Assembly (NCBI GenBank): GCA_037783415.1
Contig: JAZGTN010000015.1
Coordinates: 3,855,001 to 3,919,000, forward strand
Reading direction: 5' to 3'
DNA: 64,000 bases
Source of the DNA: Leptasterias polaris
Lineage: Eukaryota > Echinodermata > Asteroidea > Forcipulatida > Asteriidae
Part shown: positions 23,535 to 34,805 of the stretch, one piece after another
Numbering within the stretch: position 1 is the stretch's first letter
How the letters are laid out: each line of letters starts with the position of its first letter
Made by a program: the position numbers and the translations under genes
The notes under the pieces: model-generated
What the model saw: the letters and a program-made list of their open reading frames with translations, nothing else
The model's database searches: none
Told to the model about the DNA's origin: nothing

Positions 23535-26500
23535 ATGAAAAGAAACCGCAAACAAAAGCAGCTGCCAGGGAGTGAGGGTAAGTACACATTGTCTGTCATC
23601 ATGAAGCACAGTGCAGACTGTGTGCCAGTTAGCCATGAATTAATTGAAATTGTTGTATCATGTTGTAATAATGTAGGCCTAGGCCTATATATGCCAAATA
23701 CGAAACGTACATGTACTTTGGAGCCAAGTCGATCATATCATTAATTATCATGTCATTCATAAAGTTAAACTTGCCAACCTGGATGGAGGTTGTCTACTTC
23801 TAACACCATGCTTGCCACCATCCCCCGTGTCTACCTCATCAACGGGGGGCACTCATATATTTCTTAATTAAATTAAATCAACGATTTATTTTCTTTATTT
23901 GTTTAATAATCGACTGCAAATTGAATGTCTTGACAAGTTAAAAAGATTGCCATTTTTGCAAACAGTTTGCAAATTCAAAGTACTACTACTAGCATGACTA
24001 GGGCCTATTTAGTATTTTATTTACAAATAATTAAGGTTTAACTTTTGATCACAACACTATTTTTGATTTTTAGTTTATGATCATAATGATAATTCAGCTA
24101 CATGTAGGCCCTATTGTTTTGATTGTGTTGTGCAGTATGGGTAACAGTCGAATTTGTAGACGATAACATTCGCCTGGTCACACTGCTTGGAGAACTCCAA
24201 AGGCCTGCTGAATCAGTGTCTCCCGATGACTTCTTTAAGGTTGGAGATGAGGTATTGGCTCGGTATTCTGACAAGAAGCTGTATGCAGCAGTTATCAAAT
24301 TGATATCTGGTGAGTTTCTGTGCATTTCTGTACTTTATTATAATATTGTTCACCCCTCCCGCTTCAAAATAGATTATTGCAAAGCCCACGTTACAGCAGG
24401 CCTACGTAAGTTATAACGTCAGTCGAAATACAATCCTTGCTAAATTAGCAAAACTTTAGGCTAATAAGTAATAATTAAGCGTGGGCTGTGTTTTACTTTT
24501 AGCCAACTTTTTAACTCTCAGCTGAGAAAAGCAATTTTTGAGTATGACTGAAAACTTGATGACAAAGCTGGTTGATATTAACTCATGTTGTAGTGTGCAA
24601 GTAAAATTGCATCAAAATAAATTAGCCTGCTCTAATCTCTCACCTAATGGCTGCTTTTTGTAAGAAATTTTATAAGATATTTTTTCTTTTGTTTGAATTG
24701 TAGATGACAAAACAAAATGTGTGGCTGAAAAACTTGCCTTGTCCCAGGGAAGCAAGACAACTTCAAAAGGTACACATTCACCACATGGAATTTCTCACTG
24801 AAGAGTTTATGGTATCAATGTGCTGATGTTTTTTTAAGTGTTTTAAATTGTTGTAGTTTTAAATATTTTAGTCGCAGGACCATTTTACCAATGTCTTCCT
24901 CCACCAGCTAAATTTTCTTCTTCAAGTGAATTATCACATCCTGCTACTGTACATAAGTAGGATTCCATCATTTTGGTGAATTGCCATCAACAGGGGGATG
25001 TCCATGTGGCATAGTATGCTGGACCTGGGGGATGTAATCCTCCAGCAGCACAAGCGATGGCCGTTGAAGGTCAACATCTGTAGTGGTAGTAGGGGCGAGA
25101 GGGGAGGGAGGTGGAGACTGTGTCATCATAGATATCTGAATTGTTGACTACTGTTAGCAATCCAAGTCCCATGGCCTGGAGCATTTCTATGCGTGCAGCC
25201 TTCTTAGCCCGGTCTTCATCTGTTGGCTGCTTTTTACGTTTATTGCCTTGACTACAGGATGAGAACAAAAAGACACAAAAACGTCGAGTACATGAACATG
25301 TCTGTATGAAACTGCATGGCATAAAACAGACAAATACATGGAGTAGTTCTACTGTGTTTTAGTGTTGCAGTATTCAATTCACATAGTTCGAGTTCATTTC
25401 TCAAATTATAGTCGGAATTGAATCTTTTGTTTTTTACTTGTGTACATGCAATTGTGTCAAAGAATTTTGGAGTCAATGAAGAATGTTCATTCCATCAACG
25501 GTGCATCGACATCATCTCCACAAAAATGTTTATGTGTTACATAAACACTTATATCTTATACAAACTAAGACACAATTATGCATCAAAATATTCTCAGTAC
25601 AAAAATAACGAGTTTGCTCACATAAAGTATTCAACTAGATTGATAGACCTGGAGATTTGTCATTTGCTGGTAATGGTTGTGCCGTTGCTTTTGGTTTTGC
25701 TGCATGCTTTGCGGATGAACAAATATCAAAATAGATAAAATGAATATTGGCTTGCTTTTGGAAAGATTATGGATTGAAGGGTTATTTTTACCAAAAACAA
25801 CAGGGTTTTAGTTTGTTTAAAATAATACAACTAAAACCCTATTAACAGTTTGTGCATGGTAAAAATAATCCTTCAATAATCTTTTCAATAGCAAGCCTAA
25901 TTTTCTTTTTATCTATTTTATTTTTTGTTCAGAAGACAAGGTGAAGTCCGCAAAGCATGCCGCAAAACCAAAAGCAACGGCACAACCATTACCAGCAAAT
26001 GACAAATCTCCAGGTAATAAATATCAATCTAGTTGAATAATTTATGTAAGCAAACTCGTTTTTTTTACACTGAGTATATTTTGATGCATAATTGTGTCTT
26101 AGTTCGTATAAGATATAAGTGTTTATGTATAACACATAAACATTTTTGTGGAGATGATGTCAATGCACCGTTGATGGAATGAACATTCTTCATTGACTCC
26201 AAAATTCTTTAACACATTTGCATGTACACAAGTAAAAAACAAAAGATTCAATTCCGACTATAATTTGAGAAATGAACTCGAACTATGTGAATTGAATACT
26301 GCAACACTAAAACACAGTAGAACTACTCCATGTATTTGTCTGTTTTATGCCATGCAGTTTCATACAGACATGTTCATGTACTCGACGTTTTTGTGTCTTT
26401 TTGTTCTCATCCTGTAGTCAAGGCAATAAACGTAAAAAGCAATAAACGTAAAAAGCAGCCAACAGATGAAGACCGGGCTAAGAAGGCTGCACGCATAGAA

Positions 26501-27948
26501 ATGCTCCAGGCCATGGGACTTGGATTGCCAACAGTAGTCAACAGTTCAGATATCTATGATGACACAGTCTCACCACCTCCCTCCCCTCTAGCCCCTACTA
26601 CCACTACAGATGTTGACCTTCAACCTCCTGTTGAACGGCCATCGCTTGTGCTGCTGGAGGATTACATCCCCCAGGTCCAGCATACTATGCCACATGGACA
26701 TCCTCCTGTTGGTGGCAAATCACCCAAGTGTTGGAACCCTGCTTGTGTAGCAGCAAGGGAACAAATCATTCAGTTACAGACAGAAATCGAGTTACTGAAG
26801 GAAGAGGTCGATGGTAAGTTATAAGTGCAGTTCCTGATCAACCGGTATAAACAAGTCTGCCACTATTTGTTAATGGCCACTTCTATTAATAATTAAAGTG
26901 GCCAGTAACAACATCATTGCTAATGACAGCAGTTTCAAAACACAGCATATGAATTGATGTTGCAGCTAGGGGAGGAAACGTCCATCCATTGATTTGGTGA
27001 AGTCAATTGTTTGCAATCCAAAAATGTTTTCTTCTCTTTGCAATATCTGGAAATTTTGAGATCTGTTTAATTAAATGCAACAGAAAACCTAACTTCTCAT
27101 TCTAGTTCATAACAATTTATGCTTTATTATTATTTTGTACAGCACAAAAAGAACTCAATGCACCCCATTTTGAGGATCAGTACTCAAGACCCAAAGCTGG
27201 GTTCCTGGACATTGAGGTTGCCAACAATTTAAAGGTATTGTCTTGAATGAGACTTTATTATTACAACCATGCTTGTTTGCACCAGCGACTTGTGTTACTT
27301 TATATAGCAAGTAATGAATGTATTGAAAAATTAAAACAGTGACAGTCACTTTAAAAATATCAAATGAGAGTAATTTCAGGGAAAAAAGATGGCCCTGAAG
27401 CGTTCTATTATGTTTCATTCAAAATGTTTACATTGAAGGCAATTTTAGATATTTCACTGTTGTTATTGGCTCCTATCCATCTTGTTCAATAATTAAATAT
27501 GAATTTGGGGTTGTAATTTTACACCTTTACAGATGATTGAACTGGTGCCTTGTAGCACAATCTACATGCACCGTGACGAGGAAAGGATGGTCGTATCAAA
27601 AACTGATGGACTTAAGCAGGTACGCTGTTTGTTCAGCATTATGTTCACAAAGCAGGAGTTGTGCACTGGGACACTTTGCGATGGCCCGAACCAATTGGAT
27701 CAGTCTATCTGCGATGCAATATTTTGTAAGTAAATTTGAGTTGTTTCATTGTTTGTTTTAAATATTTTTAGACCTTGCATCCATCTGATATGAAACAGTG
27801 TATGTTAATATATCCCCCAATATTTTTCTTTTTAGCTTACGTGGTGCAAAGTCAAAGCACAAGCTTCAATAAGGCAAAGTTGAGGCAAGCAATCAACAGG
27901 AAACTTTCAGCCTTCAGGCACAGAGCCAAACAAGTTCATAAATTTTAA
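23535..27948 (+). CDS. Tudor-like and BEN-domain accessory protein of the transposon, eight exons
   Basis: Exons are 23535-23577, 24136-24309, 24704-24769, 25933-26013, 26418-26813, 27143-27234, 27533-27725 and 27836-27948. All introns are GT-AG, phases match, total 1158 nt and 385 aa. The ATG at 23535 sits in a good context (CACCATGA). In order: a basic start (MKRNRKQKQ); a small beta-barrel-like module (FKVGDEVLARYSDKKLYAAV) at about 45-70 that resembles Tudor/SGF29 folds; a Lys/Ala-rich linker; a basic patch (NKRKKQPTDEDRAKKAAR); a proline-rich stretch; a short coiled coil (REQIIQLQTEIELLKEEV) near 232-251; and a BEN domain at about 290-378 with FSIMFTKQELCTGTL and FNKAKLRQAINRKL. BEN domains bind DNA (established). 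I infer that it binds the subterminal repeats, like plant TnpA, without detectable relation to it. Confidence 0.75.
24970..26730. repeat. 1.76-kb inverted duplication across the BEN gene
   Basis: The left arm (about 24970-25825) is the reverse complement of the right arm (about 25835-26730), with the centre near 25831. The right arm contains the end of intron 3, exon 4, intron 4 and most of exon 5. The left arm lies wholly in intron 3. For example GGAGATTTGTCATTTGCTGG at 25651 matches its complement ending at 26011, and the minus strand at 25071-25230 still encodes NKRKKQPTDEDRAKKAARIE. A few differences (an indel at the exon 4 copy, Ser/Pro changes) show modest divergence. A transcript through here could fold into a long hairpin. 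Confidence 0.9.
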
Positions 27949-28856
27949 AAGCCAATCAAGGTTCAAATTTGTGTGTGAATAATTAACTCTTTCAGTCTTT
28001 CTCAAAAAAGACATTACTTCAAAGGGGGTTGTTTTTAACAATGTTTTATAATACAAACTTTGCCGGTGCTCTTTACCAAGTATGTTTTCATGGTCATTAT
28101 TTTTTGGATTAGTAACATACCGTCCCTTTAAAAATGGCAAAATGAAAATTGAAAGTAAGGTGAAATGGGACTCCACTGTAGGAATCAAAAGACTACATTA
28201 GAAAATAACATCCTTGAACAAATTTTTGTAACAGTAGTATCAGTATTATGTGTCCCAATGAATTATTGCGTCCCAATGAATTATTGCATATCAAGTTCAG
28301 TTGCATACCTGATGGTTTTGGAAGCATGGGCTGTGAACGATTTGAAAATTGTCAAAAAGTGACATCAGTATTTCATGTTTCTTTTTCTGTGTATTATTAC
28401 TATTTTATATGTTTAAAGAAGGGCTTCAAGGAAAACATCAGTTTTGTGATGTATAAATTGTTTAAGGTACATGCGCATGCAGTCCTTATATGAAAGACAT
28501 GAACAAATTACAAGCCTCAAAACCTCACAATAAAACCAATTTATATGTCATTTTATCTACCCTTACTACATATTCCTTCATGTGAAATTAATTTTAGTAG
28601 GATGATGTCATCAAAATATTGGGTCTGTACAAATGGTAAAAAAACAATGCCGTTTTGAGTGGACATCATCCAAATTCAAGAATTAAAAAAACATACAGAC
28701 CATTACATTTGAAATGCGAAGTCATCAAACATTTTTGGGAGGTTTTTACAAAAATTGCACTTGAAGAGAATCAAACACTCGTAGCATTTTATTGAATAAT
28801 GAGAAAATAACAAAAACACTTTACCTTGAAGCCCCTCTTTAAGTTCACGTTTCAAT
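27949..28856. other. 3' region of the BEN gene with repeat fragments
   Basis: A fragment resembling the inner part of the A and B MITEs lies at 27985-28135, ending CCGTCCCTTTAAA. A short duplication, TGTCCCAATGAATTATTG / CGTCCCAATGAATTATTG, lies at 28250-28285. No further gene was seen. Confidence 0.5.
28529..28534 (+). terminator. Possible polyadenylation signal of the BEN gene
   Basis: AATAAA about 580 bp after the stop codon at 27948. No nearer canonical hexamer was noticed. Confidence 0.35.
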
Positions 28857-29095
28857 ATATTTGTAGCTTATTTTTAGCGAAACAACTTATTTAAATGTAT
28901 TCCATGTCAGCATTATACACGTGCATGGTCACTGCAGCTAATAGTAAACCAAAGTTATACTCTTTTTTTTATGTTATATATTTGTGGCTTATTTATAGCG
29001 AACAACTTATTTATGCATTCCATGTCAGCATTATACACGTGCATGGTCACTGCAGCTGATAGTATCAAACCAAAGTTATACTCATCCTTTTATAT
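28857..29095 (+). repeat. Tandem duplication of about 115 bp
   Basis: Two direct copies sharing CATGTCAGCATTATACACGT, GCATGGTCACTGCAGCT and AAACCAAAGTTATACTC, with small indels. Confidence 0.8.
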
Positions 29096-29586
29096 GTATA
29101 GAAAAATAATTATATTATTGTTTTATTGGTTGCCAAAACAGCTCAAGATTCCCAGCTGGATATAAACATTGCTCGTGCAAAAGGGTTCTGCTTCTGTATG
29201 GCCCAAATTGTACTACTTGCTCAGGTATTAAATTTTGAAATCTACATGTACATGTATGTTCAAACTCTATTATGTTTTAATTGAACAACTGCAAAGTGTG
29301 TGTAAGTTTTGCACTAAGCAACAACAGGTATTTGTTTGTTAATAAAAACATGTTAAATTTTGTTTTAAATGCAATCTCCTTTCCATTTTTTGTACCTAAT
29401 CATAGTTCTGTATGTATTAATTTCATCGATTATAATGATTGGGCTCATCTACATGTAAAGGTGTTTAAGTTCATTTTTATACTAAACATAAAGGAGAGAA
29501 TGACATTTGGAAAAACATTAGATGCAGTGTTTATAATATGAAAATTTCAGGCAATTGATATTACAATCCAACAATTAGGTAACGAA

Positions 29587-30072
29587 TTGAAGACACCAAA
29601 AGCGCACCACATCACAAGGTGCAGCTTTGGTGTAAGACTTTTGCCCGCTGACCATAAGTGTGCACCAATACAGCACCCCACATGTGTGGTGCTCTTTTGG
29701 TGCTCTTTTGGTGCTAATTGGAACGCACCACAATGGCACCCCATATCTGCACCAAAACAGCACCACACGCGTGGTGCTCTCTTGGTGCTAATTTAAATAA
29801 TTGGAACGCACCACAATGGCACCCCATATCTGCAGTCTGCACCAAAACAGCACCCCACGTGTGGTGCTCTTTTGGTGCTAATTTAAATAATCGGAACGCA
29901 CCACAATGGCACCCCATCTGCAGTCTGCACCAAAACAGCACCCCACGTGTGGTGCTCTTTTGGTGCTAATTTAAATAATTGGAACGCACCACAATGGCAC
30001 CCCGTGTACAATTTTCAGGTTGAGATTTCTACAGGGTGCACCAAAATGGCACCAGTCACGGTTGAGGTGCCA
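29587..30072 (-). repeat. Right subterminal array, about 90-bp unit
   Basis: About four to five tandem copies containing GGAACGCACCACAATGGCAC, TGCACCAAAACAGCACCCCA and GTGTGGTGCTCTTTTGGTGC, separated by TAATTTAAATAATTGG. Each unit includes a hairpin formed by AGCACC and GGTGCT around an ACGTG/ACGCG core. The unit differs from the left array but shares its GCACCAAA/TTTGGTGC words. Short frames on both strands come from the repeat. Confidence 0.85.
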
Positions 30073-30151
30073 TTTTGGTGTACACCAGCTTTTGGAAAAC
30101 ACCTACACCAAAACTACACCAAAACTACACCAAATGTGCACTTCAATTGGG
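30073..30151 (-). repeat. Right terminal inverted repeat region
   Basis: Read on the minus strand it begins CCCTCCCTCACCCAATTG and then has GTGCACATTTGGTGTAG and two TTTTGGTGTAG words, matching 13746-13815. It has one extra CCCT relative to the left end. Confidence 0.65.
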
Positions 30152-30289
30152 TGAGGGAGGGTACCTATTTCCTGGGAAATAGTTTTTTCCTAGGAGTTTT
30201 CTAGGGTTAGCTATTGAAGTGTAAAAAGGTCAACCATATTTTCCTGGGAATTTTCTGGGAAACTCGTCCAGTGTGAAAGGGACTTTATA

Positions 30290-31898
30290 AGACCATTCCT
30301 ACCTCCATGATAAGACTGTGTCTGAATGAAGGGGCTTTGGCTACGGCTAACTGCCATTGGCTGCAGATTCAATGTGTAAGTACGCTCCAGCTCCTAGCCA
30401 GAGCCGAAGCTGCGAAACCGGAATGCAGTCTTGGATATTAATTGAGCACACGATGCTCCTGAGTTGTCTTATTCTACTACAATGTAGATATAGACATGAT
30501 GTCATGTCAACAGGATGAAGTCAAGCAAGGTATTATCCCGGTTTAATTAACAACATCAAAAGCTTATCCGCTGGATACCCCTACACATACATTGTACAAA
30601 CCAGCCGACCGATGGCCGACTGCCTGTTTCGTCTCTGGTACAAATTTAGCGCATGAAGCATCATTGCTCATTCCACTTAGGGGGAAGATTCACTACATCG
30701 TAGGCAGTGGACTGTGGTAAAACACTACACACTGGTTTATGAAGTCCACCCTGTTTCTAGATGAGTTAAACATCATGGGTCACTTCAGAGTATTGCTGCA
30801 TCTGTAGTTGATTATAAAGGACATTATGGTGACTTCATCTAAGGAGAAGTCTTGGTGCAAGACAATAGTTGTTAACTCGCGTCGCTGTTGCTTTCAACTG
30901 TTAACAAACTGTTTCCCTGACACAGATTTCTTCACATAAGCCATTGTTTGTTTTTTTTGCTTACGATTCTTTGCTTACGGTAAGCAGAGCCATGAAATTG
31001 AGCCCAGCTCTTCTCGGAGCCACCACTACTCAGAAAAGAGATTTCTTACGTGGTGTCACCGCAAACCTTACTTATGGTTTCTACCTGGATAAAATTGAGA
31101 ATGTTGCATAGCCTAAGAACTAAAGGAAGAGATGAGAGAGCTTTACTCACTGCAAACAATTTATTACTGTGTGGTTCCTTTAAGATGTCCAACTTGAATG
31201 GTTTTGTCAGCTTCAATCAAGCAGAACTCAATTTATATGATTAAATGAATTGGGGTGTACTGTGTATGATGCAGCACTGTGTACAGACCGAAGAGTACAT
31301 GTGTAGCTTATAATCCTTCTTCACTTTAGGAGCACTTTTTCCATATGATTTATTTTATAGGGCCTATTATTTGCTGTTTATAGTCACTGGCTAACAGGGT
31401 TAACCTGCAAATAACAGGATGTGATTAAAAACAGTTACATGTAGATGATATAAAATGAATTACTTTTAGTTTTTGAAGTTCTTATTTGAAGAAGAAGAAC
31501 AAAAATTTGTTGATCTTAATTGTGAAAAACTGTATAAAAATGCACACACCACACAAAATGTCCCCACTGATTTCACCAAGAAATCCATATGGGTTTATCA
31601 TAGAGAAAGGACGAATCTCTGTCCTTTCTCTATATGTTTATAGACGGTTGATTAGTTTAGTCAGTGGTCAATGGCGCAGTTTCCTTGTGAAATACAACTT
31701 CATTACTAGTCTTGTACCCTATAGACATGCATGATTATGAATGCAAGGTTGTCATCCTGTTAAGAGGGACCCAGACTATTTTCCATGCCAACTTCATTTT
31801 ATTTACTTCAATATGAATGTGAAAAACACAATGTGTTGTCTCTTTGGTATAATTATTATAATTATTTTTCTGAATTGGCAGATGAAGAAAGATCATAT
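30290..31898. other. Non-coding stretch, no supported gene
   Basis: An E-type repeat fragment lies near 30955-31005 (TTACGGTAAGCAGAGCCATG). A short frame, ATGATGTCATGTCAACAGG then ATGAAGTCAAGCAAG, is followed by GTATTA at about 30496-30530. It could resemble a first exon but has no other support. Confidence 0.45.
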
Positions 31899-32165
31899 TT
31901 TCCTTTGTGCCGGTAACTAGAGTCTGGCACCGTAGCCTTAGATCTTGGGGGTCTTTCTCAGGATCCTTGCCTTTCCCAAAAGCACTGCCTTCTGTGACAG
32001 ATCTACCCACACATTTGACCCTAGTTTCATCTAGATGTTTCCCAAGTGCTTTCGGAATGGTGCCAAGTGCTCCAACCACCACAGGGACTACTTTGTGCCA
32101 AATCTTTTGAAGTTCCCTAGCCAGGTCTTGGTACTTTTGGATCGTTTCTACCTCCTTTGAAGACC
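31899..32165 (-). pseudogene. 3' end of a LINE reverse-transcriptase ORF
   Basis: The minus strand reads VETIQKYQDLARELQKIW, then VVPVVVGALGTIPKALGKHL, and runs to about 31900. I recognise the pattern of KYQDL...W...VVPVVVGALG...K from the C-terminal tails of LINE-encoded polyproteins in marine invertebrates. Only this end is present, as is usual for a 5'-truncated insertion. Confidence 0.6.
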
Positions 32166-33179
32166 CTTATATCCTCGTATCAAATGAATAATATAGAACT
32201 TTTGGGATAGAGAAGGGATGTTAACAGGTCAAGCAAACAGGAAAGATGTGAACAAAAATATATATATTTAGATGCTACAGGAAAAATAACTGCAAAAACA
32301 TCAAATGACATGCAGTTCCTTGTACTGTGCATGTATGTCACTTCAGTAGCTGCAGGTTGTTTTGGCAAGATTTGGACGAGGAAAATGACGAAAGCATTAT
32401 CGATGCGCAAGGGTAAAAAAAAACAGAAAAATGCCTGTTGCTCGATCCACAGGAACGTCAATTGATTAAGGTCATTGGACTGTTAGGGTCAGCTTGTGGT
32501 ATAGGGAACGGTGGGAATATAAAAAGGGCTAATGGAAAACTGAGTGACTTGCTTCAGGTTATAGAAGCAAATCAGGTGTCTCTCTCTGCTGAACGCAATC
32601 AATTCAAAGGGACGTAAAATAGATCTATAAAAAGGAATCCCACCTTCAAATCTTGCAAGACATTGTGATGTTTGAAAACACATCATCAGCCTCTTTATTT
32701 ATTTATTTATTTATTGATTTCTTTATTTGAGTTTGCACTCACAGTAAAGGAGTTGCATTTAACATTTAAAGGATTTACAGGAAGTAGTTTTCATATAGAG
32801 CCAAGGTTACTGAAATGTGAGCTGAGATAATTTGGTAAACTTTTTTAAAACTGGTTTTCCTGGTGAATTCTAAGAATCATACATCTGTTTGTATAACATT
32901 CACAGACCATTGGGGTAGACCATTATTCAAACATACAGTGTGCATATACATGTACACTGTATTATAATAATAATAATACTAAGTTTCTAAGCTCTACAGA
33001 ATATTATCCTGCAAGGTATGCGGAGCTACTTTTTGAAGTATGAGACCTATTCCTTTACATAGCACCATGTAATGGTTTACAAGGTGCTGTGGCGCAATAT
33101 GCTGCCGATCAAACCAGGAACACCGGGGCAAACCCCTTCTCTTTTCGATAAGTGCACTGGGTTCTTTTACGTGCATTAC
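32166..33179. other. Non-coding stretch with a TTTA microsatellite
   Basis: A TTTA run lies at about 32694-32720. No supported gene. Confidence 0.5.
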
Positions 33180-33357
33180 ACAACACACGGGACCTACGGC
33201 TTGCGTCCCATTCGAAAGACGAAGCTAGTATGGTTAAGTGTCTTGCTTAAGGACCCAAGTGTCATGACCAGAACTCGAACCCACACTCTGCTGATCAGTA
33301 ACACCGAAGCTTGAGTCCGGTGCTCTTATCCCCTTGGCCACGACACGCCTCTTGTAT
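33180..33357 (-). mobile_element. tRNA-derived SINE, minus strand
   Basis: On the minus strand it begins GAGGCGTGTCGTGGCCAAGG and contains the B-box-like GGTTCGAGTTCTGG. It is followed by the body motif CTTAAGCAAGACACTTAACC. The copy at 37388-37520 has the same order, and a 5' fragment is near 54379-54445. Confidence 0.75.
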
Positions 33358-34726
33358 TATAAGAAAAGAAGTAACTAATGCTTGTAGTTTTAAAAAAGTG
33401 TACTCTATTGAGTGCTCGCCTTAAGGAGAAGACGAGTACAGTGTTTGAAACAGCAATACCAAACCGACTTGTCTTTATCAGAGCCAACACTCCTTACACA
33501 GGGGTGTACCCACAAGTTTTACTACTAGTACTAGCGACCAGTACATCTCAGTATCTACACCATGCAAAGCGCCAAACATCACTTATTACAAATGAATTTG
33601 TAAAAGTCATTGATTCAAAGAGAGGTTGTGTTGTCCTGGAAACGGTTTCCTCAGCGTGACCAGCGGTGAACCCGTTCCCTTAATTAACTTCAGGGCATCG
33701 GATCCAGAGTGTAACATGTGGAAGCAGAAAAAGAAAAGAAAAAACCCCACACACACAAAAAGCACAGAATGGATTAGAATTAAATAAAAAAACTTATTGC
33801 AATTTTCATGCTTGGTTATAGCGACTCATCAATCATCCGTGTATGATTTGGGTTGACACTCGTATCCTTAAGGGAAGGCAGAGAGAGATGCATGACGCAG
33901 GTGTGTTTTGAACTTGAAGTGGTTACAATACTAATGTAATCTGTTCCTGACAAATAAAAGGCGGGTTTCTCTACACGCACAAGTTAGTGTTAGGGTATTG
34001 TACAGGTGGCATTAATATATTTAGGTGTTAATGATTAATTAACTAAATATTTTGAGTGAAAACAAAAATGGGTACAACAACAAAGACACACAAAAGATGC
34101 TCTAGATTGAAAGACAGTGCAGCCTAACAAATGTCCAATGAAAATGTTTATTTGCGGCATAACATCAATGCATCAGATGCTCCGGGTAAATTATTTTCAT
34201 GATCTTACTTGATTAAAAAGAATCTTAATTGTGTATCTTGACCCATTGCAACTGCTGTGTGGTTATGATCTGCCATTTTTGGGATTCAAATTGCATGTGA
34301 AGACGTGGTGAGCAACTCACCATACATGGTGAAAGTGCAAGTCGCTTAAAATGTACAGTTAACACAGTAGCACATGGGGGATCTCTTACTCACAAAATGG
34401 CGCAACCAATTTTATCGTGTGTAATGACATCAAGTGAATTGGGTTAATAGATGCTAAATATTTTATGGTGCTACAATTATGTGACCTTAAAGAGACACCA
34501 ATATAGTGCAGGAATGTTAATGTGAGTTTGGTCCATCACTTCATAAAGCTTATTAAAAAAGGTGTGATATTATAGCACCTTTAAGGTAGAGTAAGGTTGC
34601 ATCCCCACCAACTGTGTAAATTTTAGCATACTTGGGTGTGATCCCTGGCTACCAACAGTTTTATGGTTGAATGGCTTCTGACTGGCACCCCTGAGCAAAG
34701 ATATTGACAAAATAGGGAGACCGCCA
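33358..34726. other. Non-coding stretch, nothing recognised
   Basis: The 93-codon plus frame at 33378-33659 has no domain or splice context. No repeat family was assigned. Confidence 0.4.
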
Positions 34727-34805
34727 ACATAGGGCTAGATAGCTCAGTTGGTACATGTAGAACGCCGGCACGTTATTCCTGAGGTCGTTGGTTCAAATCT
34801 CGCTC
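34727..34805 (+). mobile_element. tRNA-derived SINE head or tRNA-like repeat
   Basis: GGGCTAGATAGCTCAGTTGG (A box), then GTTGGTTCAAATCTCG (B box). It is interrupted by CATGTA in the D loop, so it is not a working tRNA. The same unit, without the interruption, is on the minus strand at 42038-42112. Both are followed by a TTTTTCTTTGTTCAACCC-like tail, which indicates a SINE. Confidence 0.65.

Larger units (their letters stand above)
13746..30151. mobile_element. 16.4-kb CACTA/EnSpm-like DNA transposon
   Basis: The left end reads CCCTCACCGAATTGGGGTG and the right end, on the other strand, reads CCCTCCCTCACCCAATTG. Both are followed by TTTGGTGTAG/GTGTACACC words and bordered by TA. Inside lie a transposase gene on the minus strand, a divergent BEN-domain gene on the plus strand, and tandem subterminal repeats at both ends. 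Subterminal repeats and two genes, one for a DDE transposase and one for a DNA-binding accessory protein, are hallmarks of CACTA elements (established for plants). The ends here do not begin CACTA, so the superfamily rests mainly on the transposase. Spliced reading frames are continuous, suggesting recent activity. Confidence 0.75.
12897..30285. mobile_element. Outer inverted-repeat element, split by the large transposon
   Basis: The left end reads TCTTTTCACATTGCAGTG with TTCCCAGGAAAT soon after. The right end, read on the opposite strand, has CCTTTCACACTGGACGAG then TTTCCCAGAAAAT. These imperfect inverted ends enclose about 850 bp on the left, mostly the minisatellite, and about 135 bp on the right, with the 16.4-kb transposon between. 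I infer a small non-autonomous element that received the large insertion. No exact target duplication was found. Confidence 0.45.

Noticed and set aside
25071..25476. Minus-strand frames resembling the BEN protein
   Set aside because: They are the left arm of the inverted duplication of exon 5 and its upstream intron, not a separate gene.
29547..30204. Overlapping frames on both strands near the right end of the transposon
   Set aside because: They come from the right subterminal array and terminal repeat.
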